This document shows positions 40,401-52,547 of a stretch of 64,000 nucleotides of DNA, piece by piece; positions within the stretch are counted from its first letter, which is position 1, and every line of letters starts with the position of its first letter. The notes beneath the pieces are model-generated. The model worked only from the letters and a program-made list of their open reading frames with translations, did not search any database and was not told the origin of the DNA. This stretch comes from Antennarius striatus (Eukaryota > Chordata > Actinopteri > Lophiiformes > Antennariidae), in the NCBI RefSeq assembly GCF_040054535.1, contig NC_090781.1:11943482-12007481 (forward strand), read 5' to 3'. The translations under genes and the position numbers were made by a program.

Positions 40401-43400
40401 TGGGTTTGGCTTTGTACCTACTTTAAAGTGAGAGAAGGCCAGGTGGTCCAGGGCGTCTTCAAGAGTCCCTTCATTCTCGGGGCTCCATTTGCCTCCTCTT
40501 CCCCTGAACAGACGCACCGACTCCTCCAACCACTGCACGGAGTGGTAGTAGTCTTCCTGCTCATAAGCCACCTGTGAAAACATTTGGATTACTCATAATG
40601 ATTCATATTTGACAATTTTAATAGCTCTTGTCTCTTATTGTCAGCAATGATTGGAGGACTCTGACAGTGGACTGGCCGGTTCTGGTACAGTAACATGTAT
40701 GTGGATCAGTTTCTGGGTTGTGGATTGTGGTTAGACAATTTTAGCTGTGAATCCCATCACGTTAGCAGCTGACAGTCAGGAAAGTGAAAAGAATAATAAA
40801 AGGCATGGTGTGAAATACGGTGAACAATCAACTCAATCTGAGAGCTGAAAAGCAGTTGGATGACTTTAACGTTTCTGTTTGTTGCTCTGCTTTGTGTATC
40901 AACTTATGTCTGTTTGTATTTAATTTACTTACAAGAGATCTTAATTATCTGAGCTGAATGAGATTGCTCTGTTGAATGAATTATCCAATACTGCTTGATA
41001 CTTTTCATGCTGTGATATAACAGTCACTTATACAGTAATATCTTTGTCATTGTTGATTTGATTGTGCCCTGCAATGCACTGGCGAAGTATAGGGGGTTTA
41101 CCCCGTCGTCCGTGGCCAGCTGGCTCCAACAACACCCGTTGACCCATGAGGTGGAAGGCGATGAGACGATTACGGTTGTCCCGTCTTCAAGAAAATGGAT
41201 GCATGGATAGATTTGATTATTCCTTTAGCATCTCAAACTGTATTTTCTCTGCAGCAGGTTAATTTAAAGAATTTCACCTGTGTGACTTCTCAAGCAAGGA
41301 CATCGATTTAACTTCACGTCTGGTTTTGAAACAACTCCTTGAACTTTATGTTTACAGAAAGCCATGAACACTGGCTGCAGTATCTCTAGTTTCAAACACT
41401 TTTAAGAAGCTGACTTGACTTGATGGAGTAGGTGTTGATGACAGCACCCCCCAACAGGCTGATATGTGGCTCCCAGCATCACACATTATATCCAACAGCT
41501 CTCCACAGAGCACACAAAGATTCCAGTGTAAAACCCCAAAAAACACAGACACCAACTGATTACCCCGCCCATACCCCCACCCCCATGAGTTCACAACCAG
41601 TTCACATCATCAAAGCTTGCAATCAGCAGGAAAGACGGGGATTGAGAAAATTTCTTTGATTTTCTTTTTTACAGTTCTTTAGTATCAGATGGTAATACAT
41701 AAGAAATATGTACATACTGTTTTTTGATAAGATATTCAAAGTTTTTTCAGATATACCCCATAAAAAGTTGTCTGAGAAAAATTAAAAGCCTAAATTTAAG
41801 TTGTAACTCTAGAAATTGAAAATCGCATTTCACTAATATTAAAAAAACACATTTTATGTCAATGTTGTATGTGCAAATCTTTGTTGAAAAATATTCAACT
41901 TTTTAAAAAATGTTTTCCAGAATCTTAACAAACCACTAGATAAAGGTTTAAGTTCAACTTGTTACCATGGATACCGGAACAACTAAGGATGCCCAATGTC
42001 CCTAAATAAGTAAAATATGGCACCACTGTGTGTTATAATTGATGTGTATGATTTTGACTTATTCTATGGAAACAAGACATAAGACAACAGATGGATGTTA
42101 AAATTAATGAGAATAAATGCTTCAAATCTGCCTTATCGGCTGATTTTAGTGCCTGGATCTTCAACTAAACTCCAATTCAAATAGCATTAAAAGTTCTCTA
42201 TATGTAACTGAGAAGCTGTGAACCTCAGTTCACAAACCCTGCTGGTTTTGTGGATCATTTTAACAAGCAACAGGCAGCTGTTTTACTGGCAACACCCTAA
42301 TCTGAGTGTCCGTGTTTACAGACGGCCTCAGATCATCACAGCCTCAGTGCAAGTGAGGGCAAGTTCAGATTTCAGCCCCAAACCCTTTTACTATGTGAGA
42401 AAATGTCTTTTCCATACAAGACAATGTCTCTCCCATATTGTGCCCTTCCCTTGCACATCCCTACCGTAAATGCAGTGGATTCCCAGGCATGCTTTAGCAG
42501 GAATTCCCCCTTTTTAAGGGTTAATTGTCTACAGTTCCACTATAAACTGACTGACATGTTTGGACTAAAACCATTTTGTCGACATTTACAGAGGCATGTT
42601 GGTCAAGGAAAGACACTTTCACAGCACCGAATACAAAATATATCTCCATGTCCTTACTGTGTTTGAGGACTTTCATCTGATTCAGAGGGATGAACATTTC
42701 TTTAATCACACCTTCATCACATTCCCTTGCTAGATTTTTTAGAATTGCAGAGGAGAAAATATCTGCAGTGATGAAAAGCAACAAAGTCAATGTATCTTTG
42801 ACGGTACTACTACTACTAAGTATTAAATACTACTCTGAAAGTATGGAACCAACTCCCGAAAGACTACTTTTAAGTTTGCCACTTCAGTGATGACAACCCA
42901 ATAATCCATCAACTAAATGAGATTGATGGTACTTCTACAATGCTGTTTTAAGACTTTCAATTTCATTTAGAACTTGACATTAAAGAAACACATTTTGCAC
43001 CTTTCCAACCAGGAAGCAGTCATCACCGGACAGAGGGACAGACACCACAGGGAGGTAAATATCACTGGGCTCGCCATCTGTCACTCTCTGGAAGCGACCT
43101 CTGACAAGGCTGGCCACTTGGAGCGCATATACATCCTGGAGCCTCATCAGCCCCTTAGCGGCTCCCTGGAGGTCTTCCAGCTTGGGTAGATCTGCCTCTT
43201 CCTCCTCGTAACTGGACCTGAAGGCTGGAGAGCAGAGGGCCAAAAGGTGAACTGGGCGGAATGCTGGTGGTGACAGTGGAGTGCAGGCAGGCGATTGGTG
43301 TGATCACAAACAGATGTGTCTGCAGAGATGGCCAAGAGCCAACCTTGTGTGTTTTCCAGGGCTTCATTGCTGTAGACGACGTTCATCCACTCTGAATGCA

Positions 43401-45208
43401 GCCGCTTGATCAGAGTGAAAGCCACTAAAGGGTTTGACATTGCAGTTGCTGGGCCCTTGTAAAGTTCAGCGTGCAGGTTGGACACTTTGGCATAAAAACT
43501 ATGGGAAAGAACATTTTCTGTGGTTACCAGAAGAAAGTTTCGCATGAAACACGTGAGCCCTGGAAATAAAATGTTCTTCTAGAAGTGCAGCAATTTATTG
43601 AGTGGTTTAAGAAAAACTTTAACAAGTTCCACCCTGCTGCTTCACGGAGGTGGAACTAAAAAAAAAGGAAAAAAGATCTAAGAAGGTATTTTATAGCCAA
43701 TAATCTGACAGTAAACGTTAATGACCAAGACACAAAGAGAAAACAGTCATCATGAATACAAAAAGAAACAGTAATACAAATCCTATCACCCCATAATATT
43801 AGTATATAGATTCTATAAGAACATAGGGTATTCAGGAGATGTTTTAGATGTACAGATGTTTTGCATCTTCTACAGAGTTTAAAAAGCTGCTGCTACTGCA
43901 GCTCCTACTATCTTGATGCAGTTCACCTCACACCACAATCAAGCTAAAGTCTATTTTTTCTAACTGGAAATACAGCTAATAAATCTGATGATTAATCGTC
44001 TTGAAGCACTGATGTTGGGCAAACTCTGTCTATTGGAAATGCACAAAAAACAGAAACACAGCATTGCCGCACACGAAAATGAAAACAGATCAATAGCATA
44101 ACATGATGTAAAAAGTTTAGTATTACGAAAGGAACAAACTTAGAAGTTATAACAAACAGCATTTAATATTATAAGCTCTTATGGTTTACATGTACAATAT
44201 TTGATGCCATTAAAAATGTCTTGTAATCTGTACAAATTGAGGAGAAAAAAATCATTATGAAAATGTTATAATTTTTACAAGAATAAGACTATAATTTTAT
44301 GAACATTAAATCTCCTAATATCTAATTAATATTTGTAAATCCTCATTTTGGACTTTTATTAGGGAATATACTTAATAAAGAAGTGTTTCCTACCTCAAAA
44401 TGAGGGATTGAGAAACTTGTCAGCTCTAATTTAGTACAGGTAACATACATTCTTGAATTGATTCATTAGGCTGATCACTGACCGTCAAACTGCTGTTTCT
44501 GTTGTGAAGGAGATGGAAGGCCATCAAATGCAAAGACCTAATAGTTCATGATTCCCTCATAAAATATGAGGCATTTTTTCCAGATTTACACGTTTATTCT
44601 TCTAATATTACAACCTCACTGTATCCTGAGTGCCCCCCCCCCCCCAATAAATTCACTTGGTTTCAGTAACATTTTATCAGTAGTTTAGTTTAGTTGAAGG
44701 GGACCATGCAATTTTCATCTGTAGTCCCCTGGTACATACATTAGTTCCTGTATTACCACCTTGGTTTCAAAATACCACAATTTCTTTGTGGATGTGGCCC
44801 AAACATCTCTGTTGTAACCCCCAGATGTGGGTGCGCTCTCACCATCATGAGAACTGTCACCGGATGACGTCACCACATTCCCACATCTTTACTACCCAGA
44901 CTTGTATCTTTTACGCGGATTTGTCCTTTAACCATTTCTTTTACGCTGGAAAAAAATGTAAAGAATCTCAGTTCTAACATGCAATTGGAATCATCTCCAG
45001 TATGTCACCATGTCACTCACCGTTTGACGTCCTGAAGTCTCTCTAACTCATCGTCAATATAAGTTCTCAAGTAATCGATCAATTTCCTTTCAACACTGAT
45101 CGCCTGCTTTACGTTCAGCAGCGACGTGTACATTTCACCCACGGACACGTGGATCACAGCGACAGTCGTGAGAGCCCAACCATAGTAAACACACACAGGA
45201 CACTTCAT
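31433..45208 (-). CDS. p4ha3: Prolyl 4-hydroxylase subunit alpha-3
   Basis: ER-lumen Fe(II)/2-oxoglutarate dioxygenase subunit that pairs with protein disulfide isomerase and hydroxylates prolines in collagen. Thirteen exons join in frame to 544 aa, the length I recall for human P4HA3: 45021-45208, 43344-43498, 43001-43224, 40418-40571, 40299-40346, 39995-40158, 39638-39814, 33642-33706, 33343-33502, 33174-33236, 32738-32806, 32002-32098 and 31433-31503. A hydrophobic signal peptide occupies about residues 1-24. The peptide-substrate/TPR-like region follows (SVQWLEESVRLF, GNVSYALSLSQELL). The catalytic domain has the Fe ligands H440 and D442 in HYEPHFDHAT and H510 in LHAG, with the 2-oxoglutarate lysine K520 in GDKW. 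All four key residues are present. The protein ends ANKWIHEYGQEFQ...NPEE. Intron 7 (33707-39637) is swollen by LINEs. Confidence 0.95.
34821..34904. repeat. Perfect 32-bp inverted repeat with 20-nt loop
   Basis: Arms 34821-34852 and 34873-34904 are exact reverse complements, separated by 34853-34872. The arm begins 'ttagcttggttgcaccactt'. It lies in p4ha3 intron 7. As RNA from either strand it would fold into one uninterrupted stem of small-hairpin length. Confidence 0.95.
35270..35445 (+). repeat. Interspersed repeat, copy 2 of a pair
   Basis: Reverse-complement partner of 24165-24365. It ends almost exactly where LINE copy A2 becomes recognisable, so the LINE is either inserted next to it or fused to it. 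Confidence 0.8.
35450..37024 (+). mobile_element. LINE family A copy A2, 5'-truncated, dead
   Basis: In p4ha3 intron 7, antisense to the gene. Frames 35581-35895, 35775-36335 and 36353-36958 cover most of the reverse transcriptase and C-terminal region, broken by frameshifts and a stop near 36333. The catalytic box is intact here: LLFADDVVLLASSSRDLQ near 36211. The C-terminal part has FKYLGVSFTSE, YVPALTYGHELLV and RWLGHLVRMPSG...[10 protein letters not shown]. The 3' end 'gcgacccgaccccggataag' leads into a (TGGA)n tail at 37003-37024. Confidence 0.9.
37025..38690 (-). mobile_element. RTE-like LINE fragment, 3'-truncated, dead
   Basis: Minus-strand frames: 38050-38571 (linker region, KMKSGKAVGPDDIPVEVWKC), 37662-37973 (RT palm, EQQYGFMPKKSTTDAIFAFR and VEVGLHQGS), 37272-37472 (LKDLKYLGSTVQNNGESGKE) and 36955-37326 (KMKGKVYKTVVRPAMLFGLE, RLTWFGHVQRRD). 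The wording is typical of RTE-clade LINEs of fish. The ORF is fragmented, and sequence beyond FGHVQRRD is absent where the (TGGA)n tail of copy A2 begins. Confidence 0.85.
38690..38910. mobile_element. Short element with inverted termini and internal 32-bp tandem units
   Basis: Perfect 13-bp terminal inverted repeat 'tagaggtaagatc' at 38690-38702 and 38898-38910. Inside, three units of period 32 start near 38733, 38765 and 38797 and are built on 'gcccgagggcattaaagccc'. It looks hAT-like and non-autonomous. No 8-bp target-site duplication was visible. Confidence 0.65.
39225..39420 (+). repeat. Interspersed short retroelement-like repeat
   Basis: Contains 'tcggatgcccttcctgacac' and 'tttatccgggcttgggaccg', wording I associate with a very common fish repeat. 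A B-box-like 'ggtttgattc' lies near 39284. Class not resolved. Confidence 0.55.
41060..41215 (+). repeat. SINE 3' body/tail fragment
   Basis: In p4ha3 intron 3. 'ctgcaatgcactggcgaagt', 'tttaccccgtc', 'gccagctggctcca' and 'gcgatgagacgattacgg' correspond to the 3' half of the fish SINE whose head is at 56330. Truncated. Confidence 0.55.
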
Positions 45209-46664
45209 GTTGAGGCGGACTCTTCCTCCGCGGGCTGCGCTCCTTCACGTCGTCCTCAAATCTGCACGATTTTCAAACGTGACTCTGAAGGTCACGCGTG
45301 GATCTCCCGCATGTGCTCTCAGATCAGCTTGCCCCATCATTCACTAGACAGACAGGACTTTTGACATCGCAGAAACTCCACAAGAATATTTTCAGTTCTA
45401 CATCAGGAAAAGAGTAGTTGCGTTTTATGGAGTCTGGCGCCAATGTCTATTTATAGAGTGTGATTAAAGGGTCTGCCATTGGAATTTGAGCTTGCGCGCA
45501 ATTAAATCATCAAAATGTTCGATACCGTGATATGTGATATTTTCAGCAATGTTAGTATTATAATTTTCGGTCTCTTTCTTTTTTATACTGCTTTGAATTA
45601 TTTGTTCGCTTTCAATAGATTTACATACAGGTGTTGAGTTTGGAGCGACTGCGACATCTGCTGGTCAGTTCTACGTATAACAGCACAAAGACAAATAATC
45701 CCACTACTACACAGTAACATATCACATACAGACTTCAAATCTTTTATTGTTTTTTAATGTGTTCAAAGTTTCAAAAAATTCAATCATCGGGGCATTTTCT
45801 CAGTAAATGAGTGCACTTCATTCAACCAAAACCATATCATTTGTAACTGAAGTTTTCTGCTTCTAAAAAGACCCTGAAAACCTCACACAAATTCACAGAA
45901 CTAGACAACCCCCCAACCCCCCAAAAAAGGATATAAGTTATTAAGTGATATAATACTGTACACAAAGAGGGGTCAGGGATCCAGGATGAGCCCCAATAGG
46001 CAGCTTTTCTTTTAGAAAGTTCAGTAGTTTGTGGTGTTCGTGTCATGGTTATTTTCTTTTGTATGCTCGGCAGGTCTGTTTTTGTGTTAATTTATAACAT
46101 AAAAAAAAATATATAAACTATTTTTCTTCTGAGAGGTCAAGTGTGGCTCTTAGCAGCTGACAAGGCACACCAGTTCTCACTGTGCTCTTCAGCCTCGGCT
46201 CAAAAGGCCTGGCCTTCTCTTAGGAGAGTACCAGATATAGTAATTCCGTCCTGTTCCAGTGATGCGAGTGTTCTTAGTTCTCTCTCAGCTGCCAGTTCTT
46301 TTCCATATTTGTGGACTTTTTGTCATTTTTGCTCTGCTGCTTTTGGTTATCTTAGCTCACTTGTGTTTTTCAGCCTGAGCAATAAAATTGTAAATTTTTT
46401 CATTTTAATTAGTCCAGACACAAACAACCTTAACAGTGCAGTAGATACCAGCTCAAACCCCTGATTCATGCAAATGACAGAAAAATATTATTCTGGAAGT
46501 TTAAAATGTGCAGCAAATCAAAAAAATTTTTGATAAAACTCAATGACAAAATAACAGCACTTCTCTATCTCCAGTCCACATAAATCAGCCTGGTGAAGAG
46601 GCTTCCAGTAACACCCTGGCAGGTCAGGAGCTGGTCCTCAGAGCTGAGGAGATGCTCTGGGACC
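45209..46664. other. Upstream region of p4ha3 with no recognised gene
   Basis: It should contain the p4ha3 promoter and 5' UTR in its first few hundred bases, which are GC-richer. A 107-codon plus-strand frame at 46141-46464 has no recognisable domain and lies next to repeats, so I do not call it a gene. Confidence 0.45.
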
Positions 46665-47249
46665 ACCGTATTAGTCCGAATATAAGACGACCGTGATTAT
46701 AAGATGACCCCCTCATTTTCAGGATTCAAGTTTGAAAAAAGATTTTTTGGACACCAAATTTAATTTTTATACAGAAAATAATTACAGTACATCTGAAACA
46801 AATGATAACAATATATTCGAGAGAAAAAGCATGTTATTTTGCCTCATTCAAGTCATGCAAAAACTGTCTATCACATCTTAATATCTGAACATTTAAATAT
46901 GTAAACTAAAGTGCAATCACATTTGTAAATGAATGGTGAGTGGCACCAACCTTGCTACCATCCGAGAACCGACCCACTTTTCTCCAGATTGCCGCTATGT
47001 TTCTCCATTTTCTCTTATCTCTTCTCTTATTTTCTTCTCTTTTCTTTCTTACCGCTATTTTTATTTTTCTTCTTCGTGACAGGGGTTAACTTCGGCCTGG
47101 GGAATTAAGTTCAGTATTCGCTTTAGATATCTGGCGCCATCTAGCGTTGTGAATGGGTATAATGTCTAGACCCCGAATGTTAGACGACCCGACCTTTTCA
47201 GTCTTATTTCAATGCAAAAAACACCGTCTTATATTCGGACCAATACGGT
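46665..47249. mobile_element. Non-autonomous DNA transposon with 25-bp terminal inverted repeats
   Basis: Left end 46665-46689 and right end 47225-47249 are inverted copies with one mismatch; the end reads 'accgtattagtccgaatata' and continues 'agacg'. The length is 585 bp with no coding sequence. No clear target-site duplication was seen, so the superfamily is open. Confidence 0.75.
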
Positions 47250-47319
47250 ACTTCCAGACCACAGACTGGGATGTTATTGTGGACTCACATAGGGAGGATG
47301 TTGAGGGTCTGCTCAGTGT

Positions 47320-47850
47320 TTAACGGACAACATGAATGTCTGTGTGTCCCTGTCAGGACAGTCAAGTAATACCCAAACAAAAAAGCCTGGGTAACCAAGA
47401 AGGTCAAGGCTGTCCTGAATAGAAAGAAGCAGGCATTCAGGAGAGGGAACAAAGATGAGAAGAGGAAGGCTTAAAAAGATGCAACACTCTGCCTTAGTGA
47501 GGCCAAGGGGGCACACAGGAGGAAGCTGGAGAACCCGCTGGGGGGCCATCAGGTGTGGGAGGTCTGGGGCGGCATGAGGACCATCACTGGACACGGCAAA
47601 GGGTGCAGTTCAGTAAAGGGGAAATAAGGAGAAAGCAGATAAACTGAACAGCTTGCATGCAAATTGGGAGAGGATGATGGTAAAGAGGCGGCAGCCACAC
47701 TGTGCCCAACGAGTAACCCCTGGGCACTGTTCAAGGGCACTGGAGGTGAGCTGTCACCTCTTCAACCACCGGTTCAACCTCCATACCACTGGTCCACACT
47801 GGTATTGAGCCAGCCACGCCTCCGGACGTAGTGCACTGAGATACTGCCAC
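47320..47850 (+). mobile_element. L2-like LINE remnant, endonuclease-RT linker
   Basis: Translating the plus strand with frameshifts gives KPWVTKKVKAVLNRKKQAFR, SEAKGAHRRKLEN and VWEVWGGMRTITGH. This is the linker block between endonuclease and reverse transcriptase seen in fish L2-type LINEs. No catalytic RT box is preserved. Confidence 0.7.
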
Positions 47851-48473
47851 CCCCTTTTAATTACAGTATTGCTGTCATTGACAGTTGTTTCTACATCATC
47901 AATACATGTTCATTCTAATGTAACTGTATTACTTAAACATATATCACATTTGTATGTAATGTGGTGTCAGGTATGGCAAAACAAACAAGTACAGGTGATT
48001 TACTGTTTACTGCAGTATTTTCCAAACATTTTCCATTTATGAACACCCACACAAATGAACAAAAATACACAGCAAACAAAATTATGTGGCCTAACAGATA
48101 TATTCAACATGGTCCCTTATGGAAAGTGTGTAATATAAAATCAACACACAAATGTGCAGGGGCCTGATTAATTGATTGAATTGATTAATTTTGAGTCACA
48201 TACATACATTCAAGTTTTACACTCTGAATGAAACACCAATCAGCACATTTTGAGTATCTCATCAGGAAGAAAGGTTTGACAGACACATCTATTTTTTATT
48301 TTTTTTGCATGTAAGACTTGTGTAATATAGTTTCATCACAGATGACTGCAGGAAGCCAAAATCAGTCACTTGCCTCATGCAACCCAGTCACACAGTTAAT
48401 CATAAATCCTGCAAAATCAACACCAAATGTTTGAGAGAATGCCAGATGTTTTGTAGGATACCTTAAAACTCAT

Positions 48474-49604
48474 TTAACCCAACGTCCTCATTTGAGGACA
48501 GCATAAAAAAATATCAAAATAATGACAAGGATTGGTCATAGAACATTATGAAGTGAGGGTAATAACATATTGATTCATCGATATATGATGCGAAAGTCTC
48601 ATTTACATAATATAAAGCACAAGAAAGACTCCATGGAAATTTGACAAAAATACACTTCTGGAGATCGATGAAGATGATTACCAATATTTTCTTTAATTTT
48701 GATCTGAGTATACTCCTATTCAGAGACTAGTTTCCAGAAGGCTTTCTTTCCTATTTTTGAAATAGGCTTGTAATTATAGGCTATAGAACAGCGTAAACTT
48801 TGCTGTCCTCAAATGAGGACACTGGACATTACATAAGCAATATGCTTTGGAAGAAGCGCTGCCTCAATTGGAAGAAACAAGCTAAAACCATAAGGAGTTT
48901 CATTCTTCTAATATGAAATAATATCCATATATCGTTCTAAACAAGTTTCGCACTGCAAGGCGGGAAAAAGCTTGAACGTAACAAGTTTGAAACTTGTAAA
49001 GTGACTAACATACGTGAGAGCTGTACGTGCTGCTGAGCATTCATTGACTGGAGTTTTTTTTATGTACAGAAGAGATTGCAAGGTAAGATCGAAGTGTACC
49101 ACAGTTAGGAATTACTGTATGAATATCCAAGTCACTCCATGAATTAGTGAAGATATGTGTTTACATGTTTTATTACCACAGTTGGTATATCCATTTTTTG
49201 CCATTCAGTTTACTCTGAGAATCTAAGTCAATAGGAAATGTCCCTCAACCAAAGAACATATTGTAAAAGTTGTACTATAACTTTAGGTGTTGAATGTTTT
49301 GTTCCATATCATTCTAAGGAATGAGCTGCTTCTGAACATGTTAAATTATGTGTTTTTTGTTCATTTGTCAGTTTTTATTAAGTAGAAAGTGTTTATATTT
49401 ATTGTCTTTTGAAAATGGAAATATTCTTTATTTGGCCGGAATGTATACATATCAACCCAGTGTCCTCGTTTGAGGACACCCTGTATTTCTTTTCTTTCTT
49501 GATATAAATGAGCTTTTGAAGTTCCAACATGTTTATATTCTCATTTTATGCAAATGTTCTCAAAAAATCATTACAAAAATCAAAAAATTGTTTACTTGGG
49601 TTAA
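48474..49604. mobile_element. piggyBac-like non-autonomous element with internal palindromes
   Basis: The left edge reads TTAA then CCCAACG (48474-48484). The right edge reads GGG then TTAA at 49598-49604, with a second GGGTTAA at 49608-49614. TTAA-CCC...GGG-TTAA is the piggyBac arrangement. Near-palindromes of the form GTCCTCATTTGAGGAC lie at 48484-48499, 48805-48820 and 49462-49477. No transposase frame is present. Confidence 0.65.
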
Positions 49605-49989
49605 AATGGGTTAAATGTACTCTTAACTCAGAAGTCTTTATTCATGACTCTGAAATATGGTTCACTGTTCAGTCAACATTTAACTGCATTGCATCCATTA
49701 AGCAAACAGCAGCAGAACTTTAATCGATTCAGGATTCATTCTTTTAAAGAGGTTAGACTTAACTATTCTGATTGTGTTACTGGGATTTTAACAGTGTGTT
49801 TTCATTGGTCACTCCATATATATGAATGAAAATGAATCTGCAGTGCTCTATAAGTAGCTTCTCAAACCATTTTTAAACAAAACGAAAAAAATATGACAAA
49901 AAGCAAGTTAGTACTTCTTTCTTATTTGCAGGATGGAAATCTAGTGAAGATATAGATAAAAAATATTTTTCTCATGTAATGATTTCCAG

Positions 49990-50126
49990 AACATAAGAAT
50001 AATTTCTAATAATTAAGTGAGACATAAAGCATGGAAATAATTCATTGATTGTATTTTTTTCTAAGAACACAAGAATGATTTGTAATAATTAAGTGACACA
50101 TAAAGCATGGAAATAATTCATTGATT
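49990..50126 (+). repeat. 76-bp direct tandem duplication
   Basis: 'aattaagtga' starts at 50011 and again at 50087, followed both times by 'cataaagcatggaaataatt' and 'cattgatt'. The copies are diverged at a few bases. Confidence 0.8.
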
Positions 50127-50235
50127 AAGGTTTGCCACTTGAAGGAGCCTTCTCTATGCAGAAGGTGTCCGTTTACCATAGGTCTGGTGTTGGCTGAAAT
50201 CTCACAAAACAGGACAGATCAGTTTTCTGCATGAA

Positions 50236-50390
<155 letters not shown>

Positions 50391-50458
50391 CTTTATTAAT
50401 CCCGGAGGAAATTGCATATATCCACTGACAAAGACATTTACAAATCCCCTTACAAAGA

Positions 50459-50477
50459 CATATATATATACATATAC

Positions 50478-50545
<68 letters not shown>
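50459..50545. repeat. (TA)n-rich microsatellite
   Basis: TA repeats with a few CATA interruptions at the left end. The flanks 'ccactgacaaagacattta' before and after the tract are near copies of each other. Confidence 0.9.
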
Positions 50546-50549
<4 letters not shown>

Positions 50550-50734
50550 CCACTGACAAAGACATTTAAAAAAAAAAATCACAAGTACTTTGTAGCCTTC
50601 AATGTCTCACCAAGGCCTGCAATAACATACACAAATCTGTTATTACCATCTACAGCAAAAACAAATCAATTGTATTTCTATTGATATTTTCCTGACTTTT
50701 TTAAACGGTTCTGTTACATGGCAGAATAGTTGAC

Positions 50735-51679
50735 CTACAGTTTGCTTCTGACAAAGGGTTTTATTTTATTTGAACAACAGAAGACGGTCTTTCCCATGTA
50801 GTGCCTGAGACTCTGATCTCTAAGGCCGTAGATAAGCGGGCTGAGAAAGCGTGGAATTAGGATGAAACAGAAGTAATTAAAAAAAGCAATGTCTTCTGGA
50901 AGCCAGTTGGGATGAAGCACGGTCAGAGTTTCAGTGATGGGGCTGGTGAAGGCCAACATGCACAACAGCAGCTGAAAGCCATGTAGCAGCACAGTGTGCA
51001 TGGCTTTGCTCAGAGACGCCTTATCTTGTCTCATCTTCCTGGTTTCCAGCAGGATTCTCACATATGTAAATAAGATGATAACAGCCACAACAGCAAAGAA
51101 GAGAACACTTACAGCAGCTCTGAACACTGCCTGGATTGGAGAGGAGTTGACAACAGTTGCTTTGCAAAGTATAGGAGTAGAGAGAGCATCCACAGCAGGG
51201 TCATATTTCGTCATTGAGTGGTTAATAAAAGGGGAAACACAGCTGACAAGCCACAGAGATAGAATGATAATCCAAATTCGGTCTGAGCTCCATGCAGCTG
51301 GGCGTTGCAGGGGGTAGAGGATGGCGATATAACGCTCCAGTGACATGGTGGCCAAAATTAAAGGCGTGTTCTGGAAAGTGGCAGTGGAAATAAACAGCAG
51401 AGGAATGCAGAAGACAAGAGCTAATTTCACCTGACCCATGACAAAAAGAAAGAGCAGAACAGAGGACAAAAGCTGTAGGGTGTCATTGATCAGCATGTAG
51501 GCAAACAGGATGTAACGGGAGGTTTCCAAGAACTGCCTGTGCCATGCAAATATGTGCAGCATGACTGCAATACAGCAGAGGAAGACCCAGAAGAAGGGGA
51601 TAACAACACATACCTTAATGATCACAGACAGACTTTTGTTAGATGTTGCATTACCTGGAAATGCAGTTAGGTTGTCCAT
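50735..51679 (-). CDS. Teleost odorant receptor, OR131-2-like class A GPCR
   Basis: Single-exon seven-transmembrane receptor, 314 aa from the start at 51679 (MDNLTAF). The frame also has an upstream Met at 51739, but the downstream one fits the usual length and places three N-glycosylation sequons (NLT, NAT, NKS) at the N-terminus. The TM3 end reads ATMSLERYIAILYPL, in the place of the DRY box. TM5-TM6 includes VLFFAVVAVIILFTYVRILL and an intracellular KASLSKAMHTVLLHGFQLLL. TM7 is PRFLSPLIYGLRDQSLR, the fish OR form of NPxxY. No frameshift or stop interrupts it, so it looks functional. It would act in olfactory neuron cilia. It is alone here, whereas such receptors usually occur in clusters. 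Confidence 0.9.
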   Translation of the reverse strand: MDNLTAFPGNATSNKSLSVIIKVCVVIPFFWVFLCCIAVMLHIFAWHRQFLETSRYILFAYMLINDTLQLLSSVLLFLFVMGQVKLALVFCIPLLFISTATFQNTPLILATMSLERYIAILYPLQRPAAWSSDRIWIIILSLWLVSCVSPFINHSMTKYDPAVDALSTPILCKATVVNSSPIQAVFRAAVSVLFFAVVAVIILFTYVRILLETRKMRQDKASLSKAMHTVLLHGFQLLLCMLAFTSPITETLTVLHPNWLPEDIAFFNYFCFILIPRFLSPLIYGLRDQSLRHYMGKTVFCCSNKIKPFVRSKL

Positions 51680-52547
51680 TTTACAAATATGAAAGGGAAT
51701 GAACCTGTTATGATAAAGTTCAGTTAAAGCTCCATGCATGCATTAAAGTACAACCTGAGAAAGACACAACAACAATTTAAACAGTGTTAGAGTAACATTA
51801 GCCATTAAATGTATTCTATGATACAACACATACTTTACATAAATTGCTGATAAGTGAGTGAAGAACAGTAATCCACATACTACTGCATTTGCAGTCTAAT
51901 ATAACGCAGATTCAAAATTTACAACACAAGAGCACAGGGCACTCCTTCCACCAAGAGTGCATTCATCAGCCAGAAAAATGAATCAATCATTAGGTTTCTG
52001 TTCTGTTTTTCTTATTTTGGAGTGTGTCTTCATCTCCTGGAGCTCCATCATCTGAGGTGCTCGGCTTCAGTCAGCTTAGTTTGACTCAAGTCTCCAGTGA
52101 TAGATTATTTGCATACACCATTGTGTTTCTCATTAACACAAGATTACATTGCAGTGATTGGCTGATGGTTTGGTATCTAATGAATAACAAAATATATATT
52201 TTACACATTTTTTTACTCTATATGACCCATCATTCTGTCTAGTATTGTCCATGTTTCTGACGTTTAATATTACACAAGAAGGTCTGGTGAAAAAGTACAT
52301 TCACTTAAGCGCAGTAATGTAAAATAAGCTACATGCACCCTTTTAATAATTTTTGATACCTTTATTTATCGTGGTTTATAATTCTACATCAATCATTTTA
52401 ACTACGGGAACAGTCTGCAAAGAGTTTACATTATGAAGACATGGATGTAATAACCTTTTATGGATGAACATGAAAGCCACTGAGGTCAGGGCAAATATTT
52501 TTGAGGTTGCATTTTTCATTTTGACCACTAGGAGACAGTATGGCAAC

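Noticed and set aside
46141-46464. 107-codon plus-strand frame with a Ser-rich hydrophobic composition
   Set aside because: No recognisable domain, no splice context, located among repeats; no support as a gene.
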